From Bacillus sp. AFS006103 (GTDB taxonomy: Bacteria; Bacillota; Bacilli; Bacillales; Cytobacillaceae), in assembly GCA_002559145.1 (NCBI GenBank), contig NTXX01000007.1:1-64000 (forward strand): a stretch of DNA of 64,000 nt. Direction: 5' to 3'. The translations under genes were made by a program, and so were the position numbers. Positions 51,872-60,782 of the stretch are shown in pieces. Each line of letters opens with the position of its first letter. The first letter of the stretch is position 1. The notes below the pieces were generated by a model, which did not search any database, was not told where the DNA came from, and was given only the letters and a program-made list of their open reading frames with translations.

Positions 51872-53668
51872 TTATACGATCCCCTGTTTCCTTAATAAAT
51901 GGCTAAACATCCCTGCTTTCTCTGCACCTAATTGGTGAAACCCGCCTTGCTGAATGACTTTCCCGTGATCCAGGACAATGACTTGATCTGCATTTCGGAT
52001 CGTAGATAAACGATGGGCAATCACAACGATGGTCATCGTACCTTTTAAGCGATCCAGGGCATTTTGAATTTTTTCTTCATTTTCTGAGTCTAGTGCACTT
52101 GTTGCTTCATCTAAAAATAAAATAGCGGGTTTTCGTAAAATAGCCCGAGCGAGAACCAGACGCTGTCTTTCACCACCGGAAAGCTTTATTCCCCTATCAC
52201 CAATGACTGTTTTCAGCCCACTTGGAAGACTGGCTACGAACTCATCACAGGCCGCAAATTTAAGCGCTTCCCACAATTCATACTCATTTGCATCTGGTTT
52301 AACTAGGAGCAAATTTTCTCTAATGCTAGCATTAAATAGAAAAGGATCCTGTGGGACATAACTAATGGATTGTCTAAAGAGATGAAGATTATGACCCGTA
52401 AGCATGTTTCCATCCATTAATACTTGACCCTCATTAGGCTGGATGAGCCCCATTAATAAATCAATTAAAGTACTCTTACCTGCACCGGAACGTCCGACAA
52501 TGGCGGTGGTTCGATTAGCAGGGATATGTAAGTGAGTATCCATAAGGGCAAACGAAGCACCACTTTCCCCATAGGAAAAATAGACATTTTGGCAGTCAAT
52601 TCCCTGCCTAAAAGGCATGGGTTCACCATTCCTCTGCTCCTCGTCGCCTCTTCGTTCCTGGGCATCCTGGCATTCCTGACGTAATTGTGTCAAAGATTGA
52701 AAGGCCGGAAGCATCGCAGCAATATGCTGCAAACTGGATTGAATAGCCGTAAATCTTGGCCATATTCGGGTAAAAATCACGATAACTAATAATAATTGCT
52801 CAGATGAAATATGGAAGACCATTTTTGATGAAAGAATGAGAAAGCTTAAGAGAATAGCCGCTACGGTTTTATAAAGGAATTGGGTCCTTGAGTTCACCTT
52901 CACGAAGTTGACCACATTAGACTCCAGTTCATTAGATAGGGATTCAAACCGTTTTAAATGCTGCACCTCCAGCGCATTGCTTTTAATGTCTTTGATCCCA
53001 TTCAAATGTTCGTTAATCTCTGCATAATAGCTCTGCCATACCTCTGAAGTTTGACTCCCTAATCGCTTGGCGTCTTTAATAAACTTGCGAAAGGGCACAG
53101 ACAAGACAATACCGCAACCAATGATCAGAATCGTTAGCTTTGCTGAAAGGCAAAAGGCAATGACAATTTGAATGGCCATAAAAATAAGAGCTGCTAAAAA
53201 GTTTAGAAAAAAATTGGTCCCAAGCCCCACACGTTCAATTTCAGAGGTCAGGACATGATTAATATCCGATTTTCTCTTCCCAAGAAAATACTTCCATTTA
53301 GACTGCAATAAAGCACGGTAGGTCTCAAGACGGAGATACTGAGTAAACCCTTCTTCAATTTTGACATGTAGAATGCTCTGATATCGCAGCAGTAAGCTTT
53401 CCCCAATAACCATGAAAATGTACATCTCAAGAATAACAGGCAAAGACAACGAATTAGGAAAAGACCGCAGCATTTCAGTTACCCATGGGATTGACACCAC
53501 ATTTCCCATATTCATATGAAGGATTCCCGCTAGATTTAGTAAGGGAATTAATAACAAAATCGCGGTTCCCTCAATGAAGCTTACCAATACCATGCACAGC
53601 AGATTAATATATAGCTTTCTTCCTGAGAAAGCATTCAATTGTTTTAAATAGAATAATAGTTGTTTCAT
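51872..53668 (-). CDS. Lasso peptide ABC exporter (ATPase-permease fusion)
   Basis: A 598-residue half-transporter: six membrane helices (residues ~15-320), then the ATPase domain with Walker A VGRSGAGKSTL, Q-loop YVPQDPFLF, signature LSGGERQRL, and Walker B ILFLDEATSALD. It is the D protein of lasso clusters, exporting the mature peptide and often giving self-immunity. ATG overlaps the nucleotidyltransferase stop (ATGA). Confidence 0.88.
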   Translation of the reverse strand: MKQLLFYLKQLNAFSGRKLYINLLCMVLVSFIEGTAILLLIPLLNLAGILHMNMGNVVSIPWVTEMLRSFPNSLSLPVILEMYIFMVIGESLLLRYQSILHVKIEEGFTQYLRLETYRALLQSKWKYFLGKRKSDINHVLTSEIERVGLGTNFFLNFLAALIFMAIQIVIAFCLSAKLTILIIGCGIVLSVPFRKFIKDAKRLGSQTSEVWQSYYAEINEHLNGIKDIKSNALEVQHLKRFESLSNELESNVVNFVKVNSRTQFLYKTVAAILLSFLILSSKMVFHISSEQLLLVIVIFTRIWPRFTAIQSSLQHIAAMLPAFQSLTQLRQECQDAQERRGDEEQRNGEPMPFRQGIDCQNVYFSYGESGASFALMDTHLHIPANRTTAIVGRSGAGKSTLIDLLMGLIQPNEGQVLMDGNMLTGHNLHLFRQSISYVPQDPFLFNASIRENLLLVKPDANEYELWEALKFAACDEFVASLPSGLKTVIGDRGIKLSGGERQRLVLARAILRKPAILFLDEATSALDSENEEKIQNALDRLKGTMTIVVIAHRLSTIRNADQVIVLDHGKVIQQGGFHQLGAEKAGMFSHLLRKQGIV

Positions 53669-54816
53669 GCCCTATTCACTCTCCGCCATAGCCATAACCA
53701 GGGCCGTAAAGGGAAATACAGTGCATGTAATGATTCCGGAAGTGGAAGAGTTTCTTTATCAGCACTTTGAGGGTAAAAGCTTCTTATAATAAAAGACCAT
53801 TTTTGTTTATGATTAGGAATTAAAGAAAATGAGTAATACTTTCCATAAACTAGTTCGTGCAAAGGTATCACAGGATCCGTGTGCCTCATTTCGCGGATAT
53901 AAAAGAATGCTATTTGTGCCAATTTCCGAGCCTCATACCCCTTTGTCAACAATTGCATTTCTGAAGGAATAGGTGTATGAAGTAGCTGATGTGTAAGGAT
54001 AAGTGCTTGACCTGCCATATGATGAAACCTAAGTTCTGTCAGTTGTGGAATCAAATAATCCCAGTTTAGTCTCTTCCGAACTAGTAAATCGATATCACCT
54101 AACCAGCGCAACCGAAACCAGCCATGACGAGCCCCGTGTGAAACGAGGAATAAAAACAAATCTTCTTTACCAAAAAAAGAAATGGGGTAACTGCTAAGCG
54201 AACTAATTCTTCTTCGTTCCCATAAGTCTTGAAAGGCAGGTTCTTGACCAATTTCCGGGTGCAGTCTCCAATGAATTTCAATATTAATAGTTGACGTTGA
54301 ATGGAGGTAACTAAAATGATGCAGCGCTTCACCTTCTCGTAAATAACCAAGCTGTAAGAGCAGCTCTTCCGTTCTCATAACATCCTTTTGCTGTACAAGA
54401 ATATCCAAATCCTTTGAAGTCCTTAATGAAAGATCACCATATAGGTCTTTTGCTAGGACAGGTCCCTTTAACATAAGGGCCTGGATCTGATATTCATCAA
54501 ATAATTTAAATAAGCGATCCATTTCCATGCTTAAACGGAGCATTTTAAGGGTGTTGTTGAGGTATTTGTCAGCCAATTCTTGAAGGACATCTGTTGGAAC
54601 GGATCCTTTCTTTAACTTTTTAAGCGTCATATACACCAGGGGATAAACCCGGTGATGCTGCACTAAGTCAAGGAAGTGCTTCCAATCAATATCTGGCAGC
54701 CATGGTTCAAGCTCTGTTACGTATTCACCCTCTGAACTTGCCTTCATGCAGACCAGTAAGAATTGTAATTCTCGGGAAAGGCTATGAATATCGAATGGGA
54801 GATTCTTATCGGTCAT
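53665..54816 (-). CDS. Nucleotidyltransferase family protein of the lasso cluster
   Basis: A 383-residue protein of the NTP_transf_5-type. The nucleotidyltransferase core is LMLKGPVLAKDLYGDLSLRTSKDLDILVQ (residues ~115-145), with the D-x-D pair in KDLDIL, and IEIHWRLHPE. In the pseudomycoidin cluster a related protein is reported to help attach hexoses to the phosphorylated C terminus (from memory). Here it sits between the B2 protease and exporter genes, so a tailoring role on the phosphorylated peptide is likely. Confidence 0.82.
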   Translation of the reverse strand: MTDKNLPFDIHSLSRELQFLLVCMKASSEGEYVTELEPWLPDIDWKHFLDLVQHHRVYPLVYMTLKKLKKGSVPTDVLQELADKYLNNTLKMLRLSMEMDRLFKLFDEYQIQALMLKGPVLAKDLYGDLSLRTSKDLDILVQQKDVMRTEELLLQLGYLREGEALHHFSYLHSTSTINIEIHWRLHPEIGQEPAFQDLWERRRISSLSSYPISFFGKEDLFLFLVSHGARHGWFRLRWLGDIDLLVRKRLNWDYLIPQLTELRFHHMAGQALILTHQLLHTPIPSEMQLLTKGYEARKLAQIAFFYIREMRHTDPVIPLHELVYGKYYSFSLIPNHKQKWSFIIRSFYPQSADKETLPLPESLHALYFPLRPWLWLWRRVNRA

Positions 54817-54825
54817 AGTACTACT

Positions 54826-55266
54826 TCACCTTTCCAGTCCTTTTAATCGTTTAGCAAAACGACCCACTGTCGTAAATTCCTTCATGACAGCCGATCCAGT
54901 AATATACAACGAACCACTGCGTAGCCAGGCATGGGCAATCATTCTTCCCTGTTTATCCTTCGCTGTACCCAAATAGAGCGTACTGTCAATGCCCCTTCTT
55001 TCGAGCATTTTCAAAGCGGCAATCGCTTGGTCCAAACACTTGCTTTCCCACAGGGTAAAAGTACTCATTAGCTCGATTGCTTTTGAAATCCTTTTTAACT
55101 TGACGTCTTCTCCCAAACAGTTATCGAATGAAGTTTCCTGCATTTGCTCCCCCAATTGTGGGGCAATTTGTTTAAACGGAAAATAAACAACGAGGAACCG
55201 CGCCCAAGCCAAATAAATCAAAGCCTCTATGTACAACAAATAATTTTTGGCTCTTTTGGTTAACAA
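54826..55266 (-). CDS. Lasso leader peptidase (B2, transglutaminase-like cysteine protease)
   Basis: A 146-residue protein of the lasso B2 family. Catalytic Cys77 in ESKCLDQAIAALKML and His112 in MIAHAWLRSG. It removes the leader after the Thr-Glu pair. Its TTG start lies in the stop region of the B1 gene (TTGTTAA), with GAGGAAGG upstream; no ATG exists before residue 42. B1 and B2 are separate genes, as usual in Firmicutes. Confidence 0.87.
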   Translation of the reverse strand: MLTKRAKNYLLYIEALIYLAWARFLVVYFPFKQIAPQLGEQMQETSFDNCLGEDVKLKRISKAIELMSTFTLWESKCLDQAIAALKMLERRGIDSTLYLGTAKDKQGRMIAHAWLRSGSLYITGSAVMKEFTTVGRFAKRLKGLER

Positions 55267-55556
55267 GTTTGAATTAATCCTTCCTCATATACTTGATTTA
55301 GGAATGCTATCACATCTTCTTCACATGCCACACGGTCAATTTGATACTCTTCTAACAAAGCATCAACTATATCACTTACACCTTGTGGTTCCACTAACAG
55401 ATCCCATATTCTCCCACCAATGACCTCGAGATTATAGTACTTCCCATTCGATACACTCAAAACAACCTTTTCTCCATCCATATCACTAGCAATGAGCCCT
55501 TCTGCTACTTTCACAACTGTCTTAAAATTGATGGAAGAATTCAATGTTTGATTCAT
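55260..55556 (-). CDS. Lasso RRE protein (B1, PqqD-like)
   Basis: A 98-residue PqqD-fold recognition element: VVLSVSNGKYYNLEVIGGRIWDLLVEPQGVSDIVDALLEEYQ is the typical beta-hairpin and helix pattern. It binds the leader (here the WxxPxL motif) and presents the precursor to B2 and the cyclase. ATG overlaps the kinase stop (ATGA). Confidence 0.88.
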   Translation of the reverse strand: MNQTLNSSINFKTVVKVAEGLIASDMDGEKVVLSVSNGKYYNLEVIGGRIWDLLVEPQGVSDIVDALLEEYQIDRVACEEDVIAFLNQVYEEGLIQTC

Positions 55557-56479
55557 GTCGGAACCACCTTATCCTGAAATATATTGTTTTTAATGATTTC
55601 AATCATTAGTTCTGGGGGGCAGCCTTCTTTTGGTCGAATTAACCGGTAAACCTCAATTTGCTTCGCAATCGAATGACATTGGAGAAAATGTGATGCTGTC
55701 AATCCCAGATCCTCAACGAGGAAAAAGCGATAAGTTTGTTCTATCAAGACTTCTAATTTCTCCGCCCCATTTAGGGGGAAAAAGTGTACTTCGTCCGATT
55801 CTCCAACCTCGATTTTAATCACCGCCCTCAAGGGCATTGGTTTATCAATAAATCGGTCAGTAACAGGGACTCGATATTTTTCATAATCATCTATGACCTT
55901 TCGCAGGCCCATTTGTTCCATTTCCAACATCGCCAAACTGTCTTTCCAGAGTTTCTGCTGTGGGTATGCTGGATGAACCATTGGTAAAACAGAGTCCGTT
56001 TGGGTAACGGCTGCTACATCGTCTGTTAGTAAACGAAGCCCTTGCTTTACCCATGCAGCTGCAAGTGTTGATTTTCCAATACCGGAGGGTCCTACCGAAA
56101 TAAGAGCTTCTCCATTAATCTCAATCGCACTACCGTGAATAGGAAGTACTCCTCTTTGTAAAAGGAGGGCTCCAAAAGCGGTACCTAATAAGAACAAACG
56201 TATTTGATCAAAAGTGGCTTCCAGGAATGGAAAAATACAAATGGAGCATCCATCTTTCACTTCATAGCGGGCTACGTTTTGTATGGTAAATACAAGTATT
56301 CCATCTAATACTTCAAATTCAGTATCGTTTGCTGGGACTAAACCCAAATTATCATGACCACTCTCTATTACAACTTCAACATCTGCTGTCACTTTCTTAT
56401 CGATAATTGGAAGTTCGGGAAGAAGTAAGTTCGACGTAACCGTTAATCCATATACATGATAAAGATACTTTTCATCCAT
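55553..56479 (-). CDS. HPr kinase-like lasso peptide kinase
   Basis: About 308 residues from ATG 56479 with GGGATGG upstream; an ATG seven codons earlier is possible. HPrK/P-like C-terminal domain: P-loop SVGPSGIGKSTLAAAW near residue 130, and LLTDDVAAV after it. In paeninodin and pseudomycoidin such kinases phosphorylate the side chain of the C-terminal serine of the precursor; the precursor here also ends in serine. N-terminal ~100 residues resemble the beta domain common to these kinases (YHVYGLTVTSNLLLPELP). Confidence 0.87.
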   Translation of the reverse strand: MDEKYLYHVYGLTVTSNLLLPELPIIDKKVTADVEVVIESGHDNLGLVPANDTEFEVLDGILVFTIQNVARYEVKDGCSICIFPFLEATFDQIRLFLLGTAFGALLLQRGVLPIHGSAIEINGEALISVGPSGIGKSTLAAAWVKQGLRLLTDDVAAVTQTDSVLPMVHPAYPQQKLWKDSLAMLEMEQMGLRKVIDDYEKYRVPVTDRFIDKPMPLRAVIKIEVGESDEVHFFPLNGAEKLEVLIEQTYRFFLVEDLGLTASHFLQCHSIAKQIEVYRLIRPKEGCPPELMIEIIKNNIFQDKVVPT

Positions 56480-56517
56480 TGCTGTTCCATCCCTGTTCAT
56501 TGATTTTTTCTTTAGAA

Positions 56518-56649
56518 TTATGAGGCGACTGGTCTACCTCCATGGCCATTAGCATCAAGTCCCACAGCATTCTTCGCAGCCTCTGTATCCCGTAATTCAA
56601 GAATTTGCAGCCTAGGAGCCTGCCACTCTTTCTTTTGCACATTTTTCAT
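56518..56649 (-). CDS. Lasso peptide precursor (paeninodin-like)
   Basis: A 43-residue peptide, GGGGGGTGAG before ATG 56649, four bases after the cyclase stop. Leader M1-E23 holds W9-x-x-P12-x-L14 (the YxxPxL motif) and T22 at -2. The predicted core is A24-S43: AAKNAVGLD then ANGHGGRPVAS. Ala1 and Asp9 of the core would close a 9-residue macrolactam, as in paeninodin (also Ala1-Asp9, also ten residues from the leader Pro to Thr, from memory). C-terminal Ser fits the HPrK-like kinase. The gene is too short for ordinary gene calling. Confidence 0.88.
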   Translation of the reverse strand: MKNVQKKEWQAPRLQILELRDTEAAKNAVGLDANGHGGRPVAS

Positions 56650-56653
56650 TATC

Positions 56654-58597
56654 TCACCCCCCCTCATTTGTTTTTTGAATAAATCTTGCAAAAATCAAAC
56701 TACGAACTAGGCCTTTTAAAGAAGGTGATTCAGCCATGTCTGCCTGGATCTTATTCTTGAATTCATATAGACTGTTCTTAATCTTCCCTACATCTAGGTA
56801 CTCCCTCACAATTTCAGATTGTGTATATTGAATCAACTCATCTTCAATTTGATCCCAAACAGGAATAATTCGATGTACCCAATCCGCCCCTTGGTAACCA
56901 TTTTCCTGCTGATTCAAACGGACTTTATCAGGAAGAATACCGGCGGTTGCCCGGCGGATAAGAGAACGGTTTAGTCCATCTAACGCATACTGCTCTTCTG
57001 GAACGGAATAGCAAAAATCAATTACTCGTAAGTCGCTGGTGGGATCCCTAGGCCAAAAAGAATGGTGTAACGAACTTTTCGTAAAAATTGTACTTTGATG
57101 GCTAAAAAATATTGGATCAAAGAAATCACTATTTCCCAAATCCCACGACCCAGGGTGATAACCTTGTTCATTCAGGTAATCCCATATATTCATCCTTTTT
57201 GCATACTCTGGATTAATTAAGGTTAAACCATTAATTAATTCCTTTATGTAACTGTCCCAATCTTTATTTTGGTGATTTCCAATAACTCTCCTGTATGCCA
57301 TATTAATGACACCTTTAGCTAAAGACCTATTCGTCGTTCTTTTCCATGCCGCAATTTGCGTAACAAGCTTCTTCCATTGCAGTTGTTTGAATAATTTGAT
57401 AACATACGATCGAAAATCACTATCTTGTGAAATGGTCATATTACCCATTCCGCCATTTAGGACCACACCGAGCCCCATCTGCCCCGCGATTTCATCCGTC
57501 CCTTTAAGCCAAAAGGAATTTTCCACAAATTTATAGGGCTGTTCTAAAATATCCAACCATTCATCAATAACACTTATTGCATTTTCTATTGGAAAGCTGC
57601 AATAATTCGGTAGGAAATTTCCTACATGATTAATAGTTGCAGAAATCATTGGAGTTTCATCAGGCATGCAATGGTTCGGTGTCCAATCTTGAAAGCCCTC
57701 AATAGGGACATAGCTAAAACCGTGCAAGGTTTTTCCTGTATTTTTTAATTCCCGAGAAGCCAAACCGGCAACAGTACCTGAATCCAAGCCTCCACTTAAC
57801 CGTATCCCCACTGGTCGAATACTACGTAAATGGGAACTTACAGCCTGTCTTAAGACTGATATCAACGCTTCTTCGTACTCTTTACTTGATTTCAGTTGAA
57901 GCTTTTTATAATTAGTAGGACTCCAATATTTTTGAAGTTGCAAACCTTTTTCCGTAATAGTTAATGTATGGGCGGGAGGCAATTGCATGATATTTTTATA
58001 TACAGTTGTTTGAGTACTAGCTGTTGAAAAAATAAATGGGAAGGCTAGGAACTCCGCTAACCAAAGCTCATTCAAACTGTTTCCTATATTCTTCAAACCC
58101 GTTAAAGGCCTCATAACTGTGCAAAAGGCAAAGCTCTTAGCATCCTCGTGATAATATAACGTCCTCGTCCCCCGCTGATCCCTGGCACAGAACAATTCAC
58201 GACTTTTACCATTCCAAATGACAAAGGCAAAATCTCCGACAAGAAAGTTAGGGCATTGATTTCCCCACTTCTCAAACGCCATCAAAATGAGCTGGCTGTC
58301 CGTCATTTCTGCCCGTCGGGAACGGTGGATGAGTAATCGATCAAAAAGCTCTTCACGGTTATCGATGATCGCATCTGCTGTAATAGATAAATCCGCCTCT
58401 GAATGATAATATGGCAATATTTCATGGATGGATTCTGGTGTAATCATTTGAAAATGGCATCCCAAAAACACTGAGCCTTTTGTAAAAGTCCGTGAAGTAT
58501 CAGCTCGGTACCGACCTAGGGATGCTCTCAACGACATCGCAGCGTCTTGGCTTACCGCCTCTCCATTCCGTATGAAAATTCCATATATTGCACTCAT
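56654..58597 (-). CDS. Lasso cyclase (asparagine synthetase-like)
   Basis: 647 residues from ATG 58597, with AAGGAAGG upstream; the frame extends 47 codons further without a site. N-terminal class II amidotransferase-like domain begins MSAIYGIF, with no Cys2, so glutaminase activity is lost as in lasso cyclases. ATP-pyrophosphatase motif RLSGGLDSGTVAG near residue 270 (SGGxDS). It adenylates the core Asp9 side chain and links it to the Ala1 amine. It is the first gene of the operon, ahead of the precursor, a less usual order. Confidence 0.9.
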   Translation of the reverse strand: MSAIYGIFIRNGEAVSQDAAMSLRASLGRYRADTSRTFTKGSVFLGCHFQMITPESIHEILPYYHSEADLSITADAIIDNREELFDRLLIHRSRRAEMTDSQLILMAFEKWGNQCPNFLVGDFAFVIWNGKSRELFCARDQRGTRTLYYHEDAKSFAFCTVMRPLTGLKNIGNSLNELWLAEFLAFPFIFSTASTQTTVYKNIMQLPPAHTLTITEKGLQLQKYWSPTNYKKLQLKSSKEYEEALISVLRQAVSSHLRSIRPVGIRLSGGLDSGTVAGLASRELKNTGKTLHGFSYVPIEGFQDWTPNHCMPDETPMISATINHVGNFLPNYCSFPIENAISVIDEWLDILEQPYKFVENSFWLKGTDEIAGQMGLGVVLNGGMGNMTISQDSDFRSYVIKLFKQLQWKKLVTQIAAWKRTTNRSLAKGVINMAYRRVIGNHQNKDWDSYIKELINGLTLINPEYAKRMNIWDYLNEQGYHPGSWDLGNSDFFDPIFFSHQSTIFTKSSLHHSFWPRDPTSDLRVIDFCYSVPEEQYALDGLNRSLIRRATAGILPDKVRLNQQENGYQGADWVHRIIPVWDQIEDELIQYTQSEIVREYLDVGKIKNSLYEFKNKIQADMAESPSLKGLVRSLIFARFIQKTNEGG

Positions 58598-58663
58598 ATC
58601 CGCATACCTTCCTTTGCTATTTGAACACTTAGATGAGTTTGATAGGTTTTTAGGGTATAAAAA

Positions 58664-58692
58664 AGACCAACAAAAATAAATCTGTTGGTCGG
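58664..58692 (-). terminator. Intrinsic terminator/attenuator in the lasso operon leader
   Basis: On the minus strand GACCAACA pairs with TGTTGGTC around an A/T-rich loop and is followed by TTTTTTAT. It lies 67 bp upstream of the cyclase start. It either ends a transcript coming from upstream or attenuates the lasso operon. Confidence 0.75.
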
Positions 58693-58997
58693 TTGCATCA
58701 CTCACTCCACATGCTTCAGATGCCCAAATACAAAGCACGGCTCATCGTATCCTTATTGTTTATTCAATTCTCGCCAAAATAATTGGTGAGGCTCTAAAAT
58801 ACTGCTATTAATATACAAAATATAACATAAAATGTTTTAAGTAATACAAAAACTCTTTCGACAATTTCCAACAAAATCATTGAATAATCAATAATTTTGA
58901 GGCGTTTTGTCACTTGACATCGTTCAAAATATGGTAATTCCAACAATACGTATGTTAATAGACTTAGATAAAAAGACCTATTTTTCCACTAAACATA
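58693..58997. other. Upstream region of the lasso operon
   Basis: Likely contains the promoter; a TATATT with TTGTAT 19 bp upstream occurs around 58815-58850 on the minus strand, too weak to rely on. No second precursor seen. Confidence 0.4.
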
Positions 58998-59207
58998 TAA
59001 CATGCGGTTATACAAATTCACGATGAGAAATTCAAGAGTAATTACGGTAGAAATTCCATCGTTCCCGGCGGTTACAAAAGATTTGCAACGAATTCCTTCC
59101 ATTGCCACAATACTCTAACAGAAGCTGTATACCATATAAGGAAAAAAGAGAGTACTAAAATAACCATCAAAGAACTTCAAAAATTAATGTCAGCGTTAAA
59201 GGAATAG
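58998..59207 (+). pseudogene. Possible C-terminal gene relic
   Basis: About 65 open codons without any start codon near the beginning (SNYGRNSIVPGGYKRFATNSFHC..., TEAVYHIRKKESTKITIKELQKLMSALKE-stop). Coding-like composition suggests the end of a lost gene. Family unknown. Confidence 0.3.
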
Positions 59208-59231
59208 AACCAGAAAAAATCCATCCTTATG

Positions 59232-59268
59232 CAAAAAGAGTAAAAGCATATGTGCTTCTACTCTTTTT
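59232..59268 (+). terminator. Intrinsic terminator
   Basis: AAAAAGAGTAAAAGCA pairs with TGCTTCTACTCTTTTT (one mismatch) around TATG. Confidence 0.75.
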
Positions 59269-59505
59269 ATCCTTGCCTTTAAATATATTAATAATTTACA
59301 AGTTCTAGTTCACGACAGTGCTGGAATTAACTAAGGAACATCGTTTTCCTACACAATCATTACAATATTCAACGCCCTGTAGAATCCCCGAATATTTTAT
59401 GTTGTTGAGTGAGACTTTATTTTCATGGGGGCCTAATACTTCAATACTCTATCAATCCTCGATAGTTATCGGGTGGTGGATAGGGACAGGAATTTTCTAA
59501 ATAAA
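59269..59505. other. Intergenic, no gene seen
   Basis: A 60-codon open frame at 59318 has no ribosome binding site. GGGTGGTGGATAGGGACAGG at ~59470 is REP-like debris. Confidence 0.4.
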
Positions 59506-59533
59506 AACACCCTTCCACAAGTAGGAAGGATGT
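59506..59533 (-). terminator. Terminator of the small membrane peptide gene
   Basis: AACACCCTTCC and GGAAGGATGTT form a stem with one mismatch; T-rich on the minus strand. It lies 20 bp after the peptide stop. Confidence 0.7.
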
Positions 59534-59552
59534 TTGTTTATTCATATATTGT

Positions 59553-59678
59553 TTAGTAGGCTTTTTCTTTATAAAATGCATCGATCTGTTGGTCTCCACT
59601 CTTTGCAGCAAACATGAGACTCATAGTTACGAGCATTGCAAAAGAACCAACGAATAAACCTGCGATAAAAATAAACAT
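59553..59678 (-). CDS. Small single-helix membrane peptide (DUF3789-like), 41 residues
   Basis: GGAGGGT before ATG 59678. MFIFIAGLFVGSFAMLVTMSLMFAA is a glycine-bearing membrane helix, then SGDQQIDAFYKEKAY in the cytoplasm. It resembles short DUF3789-type peptides of Bacillus. Own terminator, so probably monocistronic. Function unknown. Confidence 0.65.
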   Translation of the reverse strand: MFIFIAGLFVGSFAMLVTMSLMFAAKSGDQQIDAFYKEKAY

Positions 59679-59985
59679 AGGTACCCTCCTATTTAGTATT
59701 TCATAATTCGTCGGAAGGTGATCATATTCGGTATCTGGCTAGCCTAGTTTATAAAAAAACCTTAGCCCCTATAGCTTTGCGCCACCATCTTTCAATGGAT
59801 TTGCCCTTATCGTACGAACTATGCATATATAGCATACCATAAATTACTAAGCATAGATAGTTCAAATTACTCTATTATATAAGTAAAGTAGACTTTTAAG
59901 ACTACGCGAGGCACTCCATGGTAGAAAGATATTCCCTTAATAACCACCACATTTACCAATGAGGTAAATGTCAGAAAGTCAGGAT
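59679..59985. other. Intergenic
   Basis: CATTTACC (59950-59957) and GGTAAATG (59963-59970) form a stem 16 bp after the minus-strand aldolase stop. It is a weak terminator candidate. Nothing else seen. Confidence 0.5.
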
Positions 59986-60666
59986 TTATGGCCGCTCTGC
60001 CAAGCACGGAACTGCCCCGTACACCCCCTCCCAATCCTTAGTAAACTGAGACACACTTGCATCCGTTAAGGGATGTGCTACGATCTGATTCAATATCTCC
60101 GGATTCACGGTTACAGAATGACTGCCAGCAATCCCCACATCGAGAACCTGTTGAATATTTTTAAAAGAGGCGGCTAACACCTTTGTATTTAATTGATAGT
60201 TTTTAAAAAGGGTGACAATTTGAGTCACAACCTCAACACCTTTGCCACTGATGTTATCAATTCGGTTTACATAAGGCGCAACAAAGTGTGCTCCGGCCAT
60301 TGCAGCCATTAATGCCTGATTAGCAGTAAAAATGGCTGTCGCTGTAATCTTCATCTCTTCTTTATTAAGCAGTTTCATTGCTTTAATCCCTTCTGGTATC
60401 GTAGGAATTTTAATATACAATTCACCGTCAACCCTTTGTTGCAGGTTCCTCGCTTCTTCTACCATATCTTCCGCATTTAGGCTAAGCAATTGAACATGAA
60501 GCATTTTATCAGGACCAATTACACTTCTAATATCATTTAAAATGGCAAAAAAGTCTCTCTTTTCTTTTGCGATAATCGTAGGATTGGTAGTAACTCCTGT
60601 CAAAGGATATAAGTCCATCATCCTCTTTATTTGTTCAATATTAGCCGTATCTAATAGATATAACAT
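59986..60666 (-). CDS. Fructose-6-phosphate aldolase/transaldolase-like protein (FSA/TalC type)
   Basis: About 226 residues from ATG 60666, with AGGGTGG upstream. Short transaldolase of the FSA group: LYLLDTANIEQIKRMMDLYPLTGVTTNPTI at the start, Schiff-base lysine in LYIKIPTIPEGIKAM, and VAPYVNRIDN. The Bacillus FSA branch includes both true transaldolases and dihydroxyacetone-type aldolases; length (~220) fits FSA. Last gene of the PTS-transketolase operon, 116 bp after the transketolase C-subunit gene. Confidence 0.88.
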   Translation of the reverse strand: MLYLLDTANIEQIKRMMDLYPLTGVTTNPTIIAKEKRDFFAILNDIRSVIGPDKMLHVQLLSLNAEDMVEEARNLQQRVDGELYIKIPTIPEGIKAMKLLNKEEMKITATAIFTANQALMAAMAGAHFVAPYVNRIDNISGKGVEVVTQIVTLFKNYQLNTKVLAASFKNIQQVLDVGIAGSHSVTVNPEILNQIVAHPLTDASVSQFTKDWEGVYGAVPCLAERP

Positions 60667-60782
60667 GATTTCCACCCTAACTTGTTTAATTTTAACTTCT
60701 AAGCAACTAGCGAATCCCGAACAAGGATCCTAAAAATAAAGAATCCCCATTCAGGGACCCTCACTTGATAGTAATCGCCTGA

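Noticed and set aside
59318-59500. 60-codon plus-strand ORF
   Set aside because: No ribosome binding site, unusual composition, overlaps REP-like debris.
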